This document shows positions 12,766 through 23,791 of a stretch of 64,000 nucleotides of DNA, one piece after another. The position numbers and the translations under genes are program-made. The notes below the pieces were generated by a model. The model saw nothing but the letters and a program-made list of their open reading frames with translations, ran no database searches and had not been told where the DNA came from. Position 1 is the stretch's first letter. Every line of letters begins with the position of its first letter. Source of the DNA: Gigaspora rosea (Eukaryota > Glomeromycota > Glomeromycetes > Diversisporales > Gigasporaceae); the NCBI GenBank assembly GCA_003550325.1, contig QKWP01000426.1, positions 1 to 64,000 on the forward strand, written 5' to 3'.

Positions 12766-15712
12766 ATTCAGGCCCAGGGCCGATGATTTCTATTTTGTTA
12801 AGACTAAATTTGGCGTGTGGTTTAAGACAAATTCTGTGATTTCATGTGTCCTCAATAATCTCAATCAATTGATTATTGATTTGATGTTGATCATGATGAT
12901 GATTATATTAATAGAATTAAATGCTTGAGCATACACTTTTTCTTTTGCTCGTGACTTTCACTATGCCACCCAAAACAATTGAAAAATTCAATAACCAAAA
13001 TTCTATTCAATTGACTGTCGAAACTTCAACTTTAGACTTATCCTTTTAATGATTATACCAATTTAAATTTTTTTGTTGTAACAGCAGCAGAATTAAATTA
13101 TTGAATGATTAGCGAAAATTGCTTTACACAACAAGAAGTAATTTTTTATGCTATTATATTATTATTATTATTATTGTTATGTTTGAAAATAAAGTAATGC
13201 ATGAGTGACCTTTATCAATGACAAATTTTTGAAACCATATTGTAATTTTTGCGAATTAAAGTGACTAAAAATTTTTCTAATCATATAATTCCATAACTTT
13301 TTGAAAAATTGATCATAATTTGCAATTGATTTATTGTCTACCTTTCAATGGTTTTTCTGTATCAACCTGAAATCATGGTCAATACTATTATGACTGCAAT
13401 AACCGACATTGTACATTCCATTGGAATCGTTCATTTTAGGATGGTTGATAATGACGAAATGTCCCATTTTCATCTTTTTATATCCCAATTCCATAACGAT
13501 AACAATTACCATCTCGTGCGTGTTATCGCATTAACATGTTCCATATCTGCGGATCTTTTATAATGAATAAATACCTTTTCTCATCTTTCTCAATCCATTA
13601 CCAAAAAATAACAAGTTGCAAGAATGCTTTGAACAATAGGATTTAATGAATGATACTATCTGGATTTTGGTCATTTTCTGTTTAAAAATTGACTTAATAT
13701 ATCGAGAATCAACTCGTTGTTTTTCCTTTCGCTCTTTCATTAGTGTACAGATTGCATAATTCTTTAATAGAATTGTCGAAGAAACTTTATTTTATCATCT
13801 TCACAGACGTTTAATGATTTTGAAAATATTTGGAAATTAAAAAATCTTTTATAGATTAATACTGTATGTCTATCAATTCGAAGAGAAATTTAGTACGAAT
13901 TTATATGCTAAGTTTCACCGTAATAATATGTTTCAGTACCAATTTAATTCTCATGAGACAATTGCTTATTATTGATTATTACACAAAATCATTAATCTGG
14001 GAAATAAATATGGTTTCATTTTAACACGAATTTGTAACTTATTCATCATAAATGTTTCGGACACCAAATACTTCATTTGCTTTAAAGTCATCATTTTTAC
14101 ATTTTTATTGAAATTAATCTAACTAACAACAATTGATGTACTAATACAAACGACCATAACAATAACCCAACAATAAAACTTCTTATTATAAAATTGATAT
14201 TTTGAATAATTCATAAAATTATCTTTCTAATCTAACACTTAATGGAGCTACCGCTCTTATAATTATATCCACACTTGATTATCAAATTGTTAAGCTAAGG
14301 ATCAGTTCTCAATAACAATTTACGATTGATTATCAGTTTGTCTAAAATGATTGAGAAAAACTTCATGCATCGTTTTCTCCAATCACCTCTTAAATGAAGA
14401 TAACGTAAAGTTAAAGGATAACTTGTGATTCCAGAATTACTTCCCGTATGTCATCTTCTCTTCATGTTAATTTCGTTGATAAAAATATTTAAGAAAGTTA
14501 TTGTGAAATATTCTGGTAAGATTTTTAACATAAAGTTTGGAATCGCGAGAAAAAGTAATAAATTATTATTACATTTTTATTCTAATTTTTTGCAGGATCT
14601 CCACTTATCCACTCATTAATTTTGTTTTCAAATTGAGATGGATGAAGTATTTTCAGAAATCCTGCATACTTGGTTTTTTTAAAACGGGTTGGTTGAAGAA
14701 TAGGTATTGAAGTAATTGGCGAAGAGACTGGCGAAGAGAGATTATATATTTAAAAAAAAAAAAAACCAAAAATCAAAAACAAATACGTCATAACTATAAA
14801 TAGTAAGACATGATGACCCTAACGTGACCTCCACCCAAATTAGGAAATAGTCAGAATAATTTTATACAGAAATTTCGGATTTATTTACTTGTTTCCATAA
14901 CACAAACAAAATCATTCCCGGCACTTTAAATTAATTTACGCATTTTTTTCTTTTCTTTTAATATGTCAATCTATTCCATGAGCCGAATAAGTACTGTATT
15001 CGCAGGGCTGTATAATGAAAAGTGATTTGGTGCATTAAGAAAATTATAGCATTTATTGTTTTTTTTCAGTTAACATCACCTTCCAGGACTCTCGGAAGAA
15101 GGGGGAGGGGGGCAAATGAAACGAACATATAAAATAAATTAAATATTTTTAAACGACTTCAAGTAAATTTAGCCTAGAAATTAAAGTGAGTTGCTAATTA
15201 GGTCAGATAAATTTGATTTAGTAGTTAACATTACATTCTTCTTATAAAAGAGAGGAGCAAAAATAAATCGGAATTTTGGGTTTACTAATTCACCAAATCC
15301 TATTGGTCGGATGGAAATTTTGTCCCTCTTGAACGAAATAAATCACTGATCGGATGGCTTAAAAATTAATGTAAAAGAAAGTATCAATTCAAATAATTGG
15401 TTTGTAATTGTTATTTCGCAAAGCTAAATGTTTATTTAAATATTTCTTTTTAAAATTCAAGTTAATACTAGTTCTCTAGCTCTTCACAGTCGGATAAAAA
15501 ACACTTCGGAAGCCTTTTTAAGCAGTTTTTTAATCATTTCATCGCAAACTGAAATAAACATATATCTTATTTTTTTATTTTTTTTTATTTTACTTTTTTT
15601 TTGTTAAATTATTTTTTTATTTTTTAATTTTTTAATTCTTATTTTTTAAATTATTTTATTTTATTTAATTCGTGATAATATACCAAACAAGGGCTGCATA
15701 TATTACCATATA
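12766..15712. other. Long non-coding interval
   Basis: No gene is supported. A small ATG-initiated frame at 13348-13563 (71 codons) has no recognisable motif. A diverged relative of the 1539 MITE is visible at 15068-15150 (GTTAACATCACCTTCCAGGA), and poly-T tracts occur at 15570-15660. Confidence 0.4.
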
Positions 15713-15989
15713 TAGGGATGTCTAAAGTGGAGGCAAATCATGTGATTAACAGCCAATCAAATTCTAGAATTTTGATGATCGCTGGAAAAGCAAAACAAGA
15801 AATAAAAGCAAAAAACCTGAAAAATATAAAAAACAACCTACCATAATAGGTTAATAAAAAAGTCGAAAAGGCAATTTTGCTTATATATATCTACCTAAAA
15901 CCTAATTTAACCCTAATATAGGACAACCCTAACCATAAAGTAATTAAAAAATTATTAAATATGAGTTGCCTCTACTTTAGATGTCCCCA
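15713..15989. mobile_element. MITE flanked by TA, 22-base termini
   Basis: TAGGGATGTCTAAAGTGGAGG at the left matches the inverse of CCTCTACTTTAGATGTCCCCA at the right. TA flanks both ends. The interior carries AGCCAATCAAATTCTAGAA, the 'GCCAATCAAA' motif also seen in the 47305 element. It abuts the left arm of the large fold-back at 15990. Confidence 0.65.
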
Positions 15990-16131
15990 TATAAAGTAAA
16001 ATTGGGGAAAATCAATTATGGTTTATCAAATTTCTGGAATCTGGCACTGTCAGTCAATAATGAATTTTTTTACTAAGCTAACCTTTCTTCTCCACTAAAC
16101 AAAATTGTAAAAAGCATTCTTGTGATTCTAA

Positions 16132-16858
16132 TAGTGTTGGGCAACTGGACAACTGGACAATTGGAAATTTGTCCAGTGTCCAGCGTCCTAATTGTCCTGT
16201 GAAAAGCAATGGATTAAGAAAAATAATCACTGGACAACAAAAATTAAAAAAAATTATAATTTTTAAAATTTTAAACAAAAAAAATTAAATAAACTAGATA
16301 ATTAACCAATTCTGTTAAAATCGATAACTTAAAAAAATTAATTTATTAAGCCTGTTCCTGCTATATAATATAATATTTATAATGTTTTCAAGCCTGATAT
16401 CTCTCAAAACCTGCTTACCATGCATATTGCTTTGGGAGGTTAACATCATTTGAAATACTATCCTTTACAATTGCAAGCAAATTGGTTGCATATAGATATC
16501 TTATTTAGTTAAATACAGTATTATATGGCCAACATATTTATTGCATATTAATTTTTTCAAATGCTGTATGCGCTAACAGAATTTTTGACTAATATACAAT
16601 AATTAAACTAAATTTTAAAATTAAATAAGAATAAAATTAAATTAAATCAAAGGTATAGTGCATTATTATAAAATTTTAACTACATTTTTAAGAATTAGCT
16701 AAAGCAATCCTCTGGGAGTACTAGTTATCTGACCAGATATGTTGTGCTTTGACTAATTTATTTATTTATTAAATTTTTTTATTAATATTACACTGGACAA
16801 TTTGGAAATGTCCAGTGTCTAGTGAAAAAGCACTGGATATACAGCTTGCCCAACCCTG
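16132..16858. mobile_element. hAT-like element inserted in fold-back left arm
   Basis: The left end TAGTGTTGGGCAAC and the inverse of the right end, CAGGGTTGGGCAAG, are hAT-type termini. Subterminal CTGGACAATTGGAAA and TCCAGTG motifs are repeated in both orientations. The flanking 8-mers (GATTCTAA, GTATTAAA) do not match, so a flank deletion or decay is likely. A small relative with the same terminus lies at 62117. Confidence 0.65.
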
Positions 16859-16908
16859 GTATTAAAATCATTAAAATTGGACTAGTAGATTACAAGATAT
16901 TATCAAAA

Positions 16909-17229
16909 GAAAAAATGTGCTTGTCACTAGCAGTGACACACCCCTGTGTAATGTATGATCAAAACAAATATAAACATGTGTAAATTTATTTTCGTTAGGG
17001 TTAGGATTAGAGGTAACTATATAGTAAAATTTCACGAGGAATTTTTTTTTGCTAGAATAAAAGGTGGTTTCATAGTCAAAATTTTCAGTTATCGCAATAT
17101 TTTTGAAAAATGTCATTTTTTCACTTTGTTTTCATATTAAATAATCAGGTATAACATTATACCTGATCTTGATTCTTATTGGCACAGTTTGCACGGGACT
17201 GTCACTACCAGTGATAAATAGATTTACTC
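16909..17229. mobile_element. Mutator-like MITE with 9-base TSD
   Basis: Ends are GAAAAAATGTGCTTGTCACT and the inverse of GTGATAAATAGATTTACTC. The flanks TTATCAAAA (16900-16908) and TTATTAAAA (17230-17238) match at 8 of 9 positions, the duplication length of Mutator elements. Omitting it restores the fold-back arm. The interior has TTAGGGTTAGG and a core (AGGAATTTTTTTT, GGTGGTTTCATAG, ACCTGATCTTGATTCTTATT) shared with elements at 19972 and 59337. Confidence 0.8.
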
Positions 17230-17231
17230 TT

Positions 17232-17325
17232 ATTAAAAACTTTTTGCAACTATATAGAGTTTATATGTAAACAATAATATTGTTTACATGGAAACTCTAT
17301 ATAGTCACAAAAGGTTTTTTAATGA
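17232..17325. repeat. Central hairpin of the fold-back
   Basis: CTATATAGAGTTTATATGTA pairs with its complement across GTAAACAATAATATTGTTTAC. Arms are about 40 bases with few mismatches. Confidence 0.8.
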
Positions 17326-17484
17326 TTTCTTGTGATCCACTAGTCCAATTTTAATGATTTTATTACTATTGAATCACAAGAATATGCTCTACAATTTTTG
17401 TTTAGTAGAGAAGAAAGGTTAGCTTAGTAAAAAAATTTATTATTGCTCTGACAGTACCAAATTCCAGAAATTTAATAAACATTA

Positions 17485-17859
17485 CTGTATTTACTTGAAA
17501 TAACGCACATGAGTATTATTTTGAAAATTGCATTTTCTTAATATAGCATATTGGCTTTGAAATAAAGCCCATGTGCATCCCAATATAATGCACACTCCAA
17601 ATGCCGAATTTATAATCTTCTGAAATAATGAATTCAAATAACAAGCAAAAATAAGAACTTTTTAGTTAAAAAATATGACTTAGATCGGAAAGGCTATTTA
17701 TAAAATTAAGAAATACAGGATTTTATGCATCACACATATATAATGCACAATTTTTTAGAAATAGATCTTTACCTCGAAATAATGGCCATGCACGCACTTG
17801 AAATAACGTGCATTCTCTCGAAATAAAGTGCAGGTGTGCTTTATTTTGAGTAAATACAG
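17485..17859. mobile_element. Tc1/mariner-type MITE, TA duplication, in fold-back right arm
   Basis: CTGTATTTACTTGAAATAA at the left and TTATTTTGAGTAAATACAG at the right are inverted, with TA outside each (17483-17484, 17860-17861). Omitting the element rejoins the right arm of the surrounding fold-back. The interior repeats AAATAACGCAC-like motifs. Fragments like it occur at 1060-1105 and 4600-4680. Confidence 0.85.
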
Positions 17860-18044
17860 TAAATGATTTTCTCCATATGGGAGTGATTTAGTAGAAAAGG
17901 AACAAATCATTTTTAGTAAAATTTTTTTAATTTTTAAATTAAAATATTTTAACAACTATTTAATCAAATTTGCTAAAAAATTTTTTATTTTAATCTTGAA
18001 ATTATATAGAATTAAAATAAAAAAAAACTTATTAAATTTATTAA

Positions 18045-18561
18045 GGGTAGAGGGTACTATTTTAAAATTATATATAAACTTAACAGTAAATTTTTTTTAT
18101 ATTTAATTTTATGAAAACTTATAATAAATAAACTAATTATATTTTAAGCCAAGTTTGTAGAGCAGGCTTTTCTGATTCTAATGATAGTAAAATCATTAAA
18201 GTTGGTTAAAAACTCAGTAAGATATGAAATTTTAAAGATTGAGTATTAAAATTTAGTAATAAAACTAACTTATAAATTTACGTAAATTGACCAATCAGCA
18301 TTAGCAATTTTGTGCAACCCAGAAAATTTTTGGCCAACCCAAAAAAAACTTTATGATATATACAAGTATATTTTTTTAAAATATAATAATAGTTCAAAAT
18401 TTTACTATAATAGATAAATTGTTTTATTTATATTTTGTAAAATTTTAATAAAAATTAGTTGTAATTTAAAAAAGTTTTATTAGTGCATATATCAATTTTA
18501 TATGAAAATTTCAAAATACCATATAAAAACTATATAAAAATGATCTACGTACCCTCTACCC
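18045..18561. mobile_element. Inverted-repeat element flanked by TTAA
   Basis: GGGTAGAGGGTAC begins the element and GTACCCTCTACCC ends it, a perfect inversion. TTAA lies on both sides (18041-18044, 18562-18565), which fits a TA target or a piggyBac-like TTAA target. Its interior holds a fragment of the fold-back family (GATTCTAATGATAGTAAAAT at 18174). A second terminus of this type, TTAAGGATAGGG, is at 19397. Confidence 0.7.
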
Positions 18562-18599
18562 TTAAAATAGTTGTTAAAATATCAAAGCATAAAGTCAAG

Positions 18600-19170
18600 A
18601 AAACTTTTATTAGAAAAATTTTGGCCCTTTTTTACTGACTTAACCCCATATATTACTATAGATTTTTACTATTTGGTATATAGATCACAAATTAATTTTA
18701 AAAAGGGTTATAATTGAATTACTAAGTTTATACATGTTATATTTTATTTTTAGCAATTTACTTATATTTTGCAAAAATCATTGTAACAAGTTAAGTCATG
18801 CTATAATAATTGATCCAGATATGACAAGTTATTAATAGCTATATGGAGTAAAGTAATAATTAAATATAATTAGAAAAAAGTAAAAGTAGTTGTAGTATAT
18901 AATCAGGCTTTAGATATCAATAACAACTTGTACTTACTCTGCATATGTATTATAATCATTGATTATAATTGTATATTAATAAACAAATAATTATATAATA
19001 TAATTGTATAAGGTTATCATTAAGCAAATTAGTTAGTAATTCATATTAAATATAGTAATTATTATATAGTTATTAAAGAGCATTATAAGTTATAAAGCAG
19101 AACTAAAGCATACTTCTCTTTTTATATAAAATCCAAAAAGAAATCCACTAGTTATCCAAAAATAAACTAC
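18600..19170. other. AT-rich non-coding interval
   Basis: Stops in every frame. No element with two ends was found. Confidence 0.35.
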
Positions 19171-19177
19171 TTATTTT

Positions 19178-19402
19178 ATGGGTTTAAAATTTAAAAGAAG
19201 ATGCTTAATTTTGAATTATTTGATTAAAAATTCAAAATTAAACATTTTTTCTGAAATTTTTAAAAAATATAAAATTAAATATACTTGTATAATATATTTT
19301 TATATGCTAAACAAGCTTTCTTCGAGCACTAAGTTAGAATTAATTAGTAAAATTTTATTAATAAAAATACTAAAAATGCTATTAAACACAAAATTTTATT
19401 AA
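19178..19402 (+). repeat. Single unit of the ~300-base hairpin satellite
   Basis: Contains the diagnostic hairpin GATGCTTAATTTTGAA / TTCAAAATTAAACAT and the AACAAGCTTTCTTCGAGCAC block seen in the array at 29225-31280. The unit is truncated at its right side by a TTAAGGATAGGG terminus. Confidence 0.7.
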
Positions 19403-19969
19403 GGATAGGGTAAAAGTAGATCAATTTTTATATGATTTATAGGGTACAAAAAAATTTTATATAGAAAGCAAAAATATTCTTCTAATAAAACTTTTCAAAA
19501 TTATAGCCAGTATTTCTCAAAATTTTGTGGTATATAATTTGAAGTTTCCTATTTGTTAAAGGCATTTATAAATAACATTATACAAGAGGAGGGATCAGAT
19601 GAAATATAATATTTTTCTAATAAGTAGTGAGAGATCAAAAAAATATAACATAATTTTTTTAAAAAAATTTGTCTAAATTCTGATCCAAAAGTTCAAATTT
19701 AATGATTTTGGTACTGTTCGATTCATCTAGTAAAAAGAGTCAAATAGTACTAATTTTATTTCATTTGAACCACTGGATTAGGAGCTATTGGCAAAATACC
19801 ATTGGTTATATTTTTTTATAAAATTACTATATAACCAATAGTTGTTGTGAATATCTTGTGATAGGAACCCGAACAATACATATAGAGGTTATATTGGCTT
19901 TAATATAAACTTTTTGTAAATTTTATCCACTTTTAATTAGAGCTAATTAACTTTATTTTACAATTATTA
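19403..19969. other. Non-coding interval with fold-back fragment
   Basis: 19695-19800 resembles the outer arm of the 31604 fold-back (a 'two lines of CATCTAGTAAAAAGAGTC'-type block before CCACTGGATTA). No complete ends are visible and no gene is supported. Confidence 0.35.
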
Positions 19970-19971
19970 TA

Positions 19972-20298
19972 AAACGCACCTATGGTGTTTAACACCATAG
20001 GTAAATTAGATCTGCAAATTCGTGTAACAAACCAAAAAAATAAAAAATAATTTTTAATTACTTTAGAGTTAGGGTGAGGTCTGGGATTTTATCAGGGGCA
20101 TCAGTGTATACAAAATTTAGCAAGGAATTTTTTTATTAGAGCACCAAAGGTAGTTTCATAAGCAAAATTTTGAGATATGAATGTTTTTTTTAAAAAATAA
20201 ACAAAAAAACAAAATTTTATGTTACACCTGATCTTAAATTTTGATTGGCTATTCTAATAGTTTTGTGTAACATGGTGTTCAACACCATAGGTGCATTT
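19972..20298. mobile_element. MITE with palindromic CACCTATGGTGTT ends, TA duplication
   Basis: AAACGCACCTATGGTGTT at the left and AACACCATAGGTGCATTT at the right are inverted, and each end is itself palindromic. TA lies outside both. The interior shares the core of the Mutator-like MITE at 16909 (AGGAATTTTTTTATTAGAGC, AGGTAGTTTCATAAGC, TTACACCTGATCTTAAATTT) and a TTAGAGTTAGGG stretch, although ends and duplication differ. Confidence 0.75.
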
Positions 20299-20649
20299 TA
20301 GTAAACTTGTTATTTTATATATAAGCTTTAATATTTAAATAATTTTATTTATTTAAAATATCATCAGGAAATTAAAAACATTAATAATCTGTAATGATCT
20401 TCAAATTTATCAAATCAGTGCAGAATCTTGTTTAAAAAATTGCAAATATCTTCAAATTTAGATTTTTGCAGTTCTTCGCAGATTTTTCAACAAAAATTTG
20501 TGCAAATTTTTAAAAAGTATAATCTTCGCAGATTATAATAGGCACTGCCTATTATAATCTGCGACAAACTCCAAAATTATAGCTACTATACTTACCTGCC
20601 AGTAAGAACACAATGGTAAAATCAATAAACCAAACAAAACAATAAATAA

Positions 20650-21620
20650 AAAAAGTGCGTTTTTTTTTGATTTTTTTATTTTTATTTTTTTTTTTAATAA
20701 TTTTATTTTTTAAAATTCGCGACGGTGGGAATAAATAGTAAATATTTGGTCATTTCAATAACAAGGAATAACTGGAATTTACTTTTATTCCCATATGCAC
20801 GTACATACATGTATACTACTTTTTTTAATCTGAAACCAGATTACCACATGTGCCTTATTTTTTTTTTAGAACGTTAAACATTTAAACATTTTTTTTTTTA
20901 AATTTGAATTTTTTATTATTTATTCATTATTTATTTATTATTTTTTTTTATCGAATTTTTTATTTTATATTCGAATTTTTATTCAAATTTTTATTTTATT
21001 TTTTTTTTTATTCGAATTTTTTTTTTNTTTTAAATTTTTTTATTTTTTTTATTCGAATTTTTAAATTTTTTTTTATTTATTTTTTTTTTCTATAATTCGA
21101 ATTTTTATTTTATTTTTTTTTATTAATTATTTTTTTTTACTTATTTTTATTTTTTAAATTTTTTTTCTATTTTTAATTTTTATAATTTTTTTTATTTTTT
21201 TTAATTATTTTTTATTTATTTATATTTTAATTTTTTTTAACGGTTATTTTTTTAATTTTTTATTATTGTAATTACATTTTTATTATTATTTTTTTTATTT
21301 ATATATATTATTTTTAAAATTTTTTTATCAAGGGGTTTTTTTGATTTTTTTTTGATTTAATTTATTTTAAATTTAATTTAATTTTTTTTTCAGTTTTTAT
21401 TTTAACTTTCTTTTTTTTTCAGATATTATTTTTTTTTATTATTAATTTATTTATTTTTTTTATTATAATTTATTTGTTTTTTATTATTATTAATTAATGA
21501 TTTATTTTTTTTATTATAATTTATTTATTTTTTTTATTATAATTTATTTGTTTTTTATTATTATTAATTAATGATTTATTTTTTTTATTATAATTTATTT
21601 ATTTTTTTTTAATGTTTTTT
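20650..21620. repeat. Long T-rich low-complexity tract
   Basis: Nearly a kilobase of T runs broken by A, with one ambiguous base at 21027. From about 21448 to 21605 a ~62-base unit (ATAATTTATTTGTTTTTTAT and ATTAATTAATGATTTA) is tandemly repeated. No gene is supported. Confidence 0.8.
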
Positions 21621-21639
21621 ACAGGGGTTTTTTATTTCA

Positions 21640-22360
21640 AATACAGAAATAGCGGATATTACGATTATCACCGGTTACACAAGATAAGTATAAAACGTTC
21701 TTTTTTTTACTTTTTTTTACTAACACTGCTCTAACACTTTATTATAATCAATATTTTTCAGTTTTTCCTTTCTTCGTCGTTATTATCGTCTATATCGGTG
21801 TTTTTTCGTAGTTGGTGGCACTCACTATATTGGTGCTTTTTCTTCATCGTTGGTGTCGTCATGTCCAATTTGGAGTCTATTTCGTCATCAGTGTCATCCT
21901 TTTTGGTGTTCTTTTATTACTCATACGGGCATTTGGAATTCTTTTGTCGCAGGTATCGAGTCTCTTTCGTCGCTGTTGATTTCAGGTTCTTTTGTGCTGG
22001 GATGTTGCTTGAAGTTTTTTTGCTATTGGTGTTGCGCATTCTTGGAACGTATAGTTATATATTTGTTTTTTTGTTTTTTTACTTTTAGTATCGTGTTTGT
22101 GTTATACTAATTCTTTTCAGGCTCAAGGTAGGTGGCTACTACGTCTTATGTTACCAGATATGCTCATCGTTGGTGTCGAATTTGCTGAATTTGGGAGTCA
22201 CACTATGTCTAACATTCGTAGTTGGTGTAGTGGTGTCTTTATGGCGTTTGTCAGTAGTGTCTTTATGGTGTTTATATGGTGTTTGTGGTGTTTCTAAGGC
22301 GTTTTTGTGATGTTTCTAAGGCGTTTTTGTGATGTTTCTTGTAATTTGTTTTGTAGTTTT
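21640..22360 (+). other. Unclassified GC-richer, possibly transcribed segment
   Basis: This stretch has clearly higher G and C than its flanks and recurring GTTGGTGTCG / GTAGTTGGTG words (21811, 21846, 22167, 22217). Two polypyrimidine-CAG sites resembling 3' splice sites occur (TATTTTTCAG at about 21760, TTCTTTTCAG at about 22120). Overlapping short frames show Phe/Trp/Ser-rich peptides with no known domain. A 22-base unit TTTCTAAGGCGTTTTTGTGATG is duplicated at 22288-22331. It may be a degenerate gene or part of an uncatalogued repeat. Confidence 0.4.
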
Positions 22361-22789
22361 TTTTTAATAAAAATGAATTATATATATATTTTTTTAATAA
22401 AAATATATTATTTTTTATTATTTTTGTGAAATTTATAATTGATCAATAATATGTATTTTGTAATAAATTACATTATTAAAATATATGATATCCGAATATA
22501 TTTTTTTAATATATAAAAATTGGCTAGCATTTAATATTTAGGTGAGCATATAGTAATTTATTTTTATTCGCTTTTGGCTATTACACCCCTGGTCTGCGCA
22601 GATTTATGCATTTTTTAAAATCTTCGCAGAATTTACATAAAAATTTCTTTAAGTATAGTTGTAGGTCACAGATCTTCGCAAATTTTTGCAAATTTTTAAT
22701 TATTGTTTTTTTTAGAAATCTGTACAGATCTGAACCCAAAAAATTCTCCCGATGATAACAAATAACTTATAGGAGCTTTTAGGCATCTA

Positions 22790-22830
22790 CTGCGAGAGAT
22801 ATATCTCCTATAGGGAGATATATCTCCCAA
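22790..22830. repeat. Short palindrome
   Basis: GAGATATATCTCC TATA GGGAGATATATCTCCC forms overlapping perfect palindromes just upstream of the rearranged hAT region. Confidence 0.6.
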
Positions 22831-22896
22831 CTAATCAAAAATAGCAAATATCACATGACTCGTATTCTGAAGTACTACTCTATTTGTACTACTCAG

Positions 22897-23060
22897 CAGT
22901 GAAAAAGATTTGAAATTTTTTTTTTGTTCTTTGGGAACATAAAATATTAAATTTATGTTCCCAAAAAATTTTTAATGTTCCTATAGCTAAATTTTTCTCT
23001 TTTTCTCTCTCTATCTCTTTCTCCCTCTCACTCACTCTCTCTCTCTCCTCTATCTCACTT

Positions 23061-23094
<34 letters not shown>

Positions 23095-23296
23095 CCTCTC
23101 TCCCTATCTCTCCCTCTCCCCCTCTCTCTCTCTTTCTCTCTCTCTCTTATGCAAAAAACTATCTCTATAGGGAACACAAATTATAACTTTTATGTTCCCA
23201 CCTTGTTCCTAACAGGGAACATAAATTCTAAATTTAGTGTTCCTAATTTTTTTAAACGTTCCTGGGAACACTGGGAACATCAAATCTTTAACACTG
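22897..23296 (+). mobile_element. hAT-type MITE, chimeric copy with CT-microsatellite core
   Basis: The left end is CAGTGAAAAAGATTTGAAAT; the right end closes with AATCTTTAACACTG. Between them lie repeated TTATGTTCCC / GGGAACATAAAT words and a (CT)n tract at about 23000-23148. The two flanks do not match (CTACTCAG left, CATACTAG right). The right flank instead pairs with the flank of the second half at 23791, showing that the left and right halves come from different copies. Confidence 0.8.
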
Positions 23297-23410
23297 CATA
23301 CTAGTACTCTTAATTATCTTTTAATGATAAAGATTAATGGTCCACCTTATAAAAAGTTTAATTTTCAAAAAGCTTATGAATTTTGGGCTTCTTCACGTTT
23401 TAAAATGTAA
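23297..23410 (+). pseudogene. Inverted 3' end of hAT transposase gene
   Basis: From the TSD CATACTAG this open frame runs to TAA at 23408-23410 on the plus strand. It reads like a hAT C-terminus, including NGPPYKKF and the closing AYEFWASSRFKM. It continues in phase from codons of the minus-strand transposase that stop at the MITE border at 23792 (both sides share the HTS codons formed by CATACTAG). So the last 35 or so codons have been flipped relative to the rest of the gene. Confidence 0.85.
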
Positions 23411-23640
23411 ATTTTTTATATTTTAATATATAATATTTTAAATAAATAAATATATGATATTTATAAAAGACAAATAAATTAGATAAATATTTTGATTAGT
23501 AAATAATTATTAAATTCATTTTATTAGCTAAATTGGCTTAAATAAATTTGTATTTGAATTATAAATAAATACAGTATATAAATTGATTAAATTAAGTTAT
23601 TTTATTAGCTAAATTGGTTTAAATAAATTTGTATTTTGTA
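23411..23640. other. Former 3' flank of the hAT gene, inverted
   Basis: AT-rich DNA following the relocated stop codon. It ends at the GA microsatellite, one of the presumed inversion points. Confidence 0.5.
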
Positions 23641-23791
23641 TTTGAGAGAGGGAGAGGGAGAGGGAGAGGGAGAGAGAGAGAGAGAGAGAGAGAGAATTTA
23701 GTTATGGGAACATTAAAAATTTTTTGGGAACATAAATTTAATAATTTATGTTCCCAAAGAACAAAAAAAAAAATTCAAATCTTTTTCACTG
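23641..23791 (-). mobile_element. hAT-type MITE, left half on minus strand
   Basis: A (GA)n tract at 23641-23695 leads into GGGAACATAAATTTAATAAT and the terminus CTTTTTCACTG, the inverse of the left end of the copy at 22897. Its flank at 23792-23799 is CTAGTATG, the inverse of CATACTAG at 23297-23304. Re-inverting the segment between the two microsatellites gives one full MITE with a perfect 8-base TSD inside the transposase gene. Confidence 0.85.

Larger units (their letters stand above)
15990..17890. mobile_element. Large fold-back element carrying three nested insertions
   Basis: The left arm (CTTAGTAAA-type block at 16028-16131, continuing at 16859-16908) is inverted in the right arm (17320-17484, continuing after 17861). 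The centre is a near-perfect hairpin at 17232-17325. Both arms share the block found in the fold-back at 31604-32795 (TACTAAGCTAACCTTTCTTC, then GATTCTAAT). Three elements interrupt it: 16132-16858, 16909-17229 and 17485-17859. Omitting them brings the two arms back into register. Confidence 0.75.

Noticed and set aside
13348..13563. 71-codon ATG frame
   Set aside because: No motif, no neighbouring exon, and length within what chance gives in 64 kb.
20904..21095. Phe-rich frame in the T tract
   Set aside because: Pure low-complexity translation with an ambiguous base.
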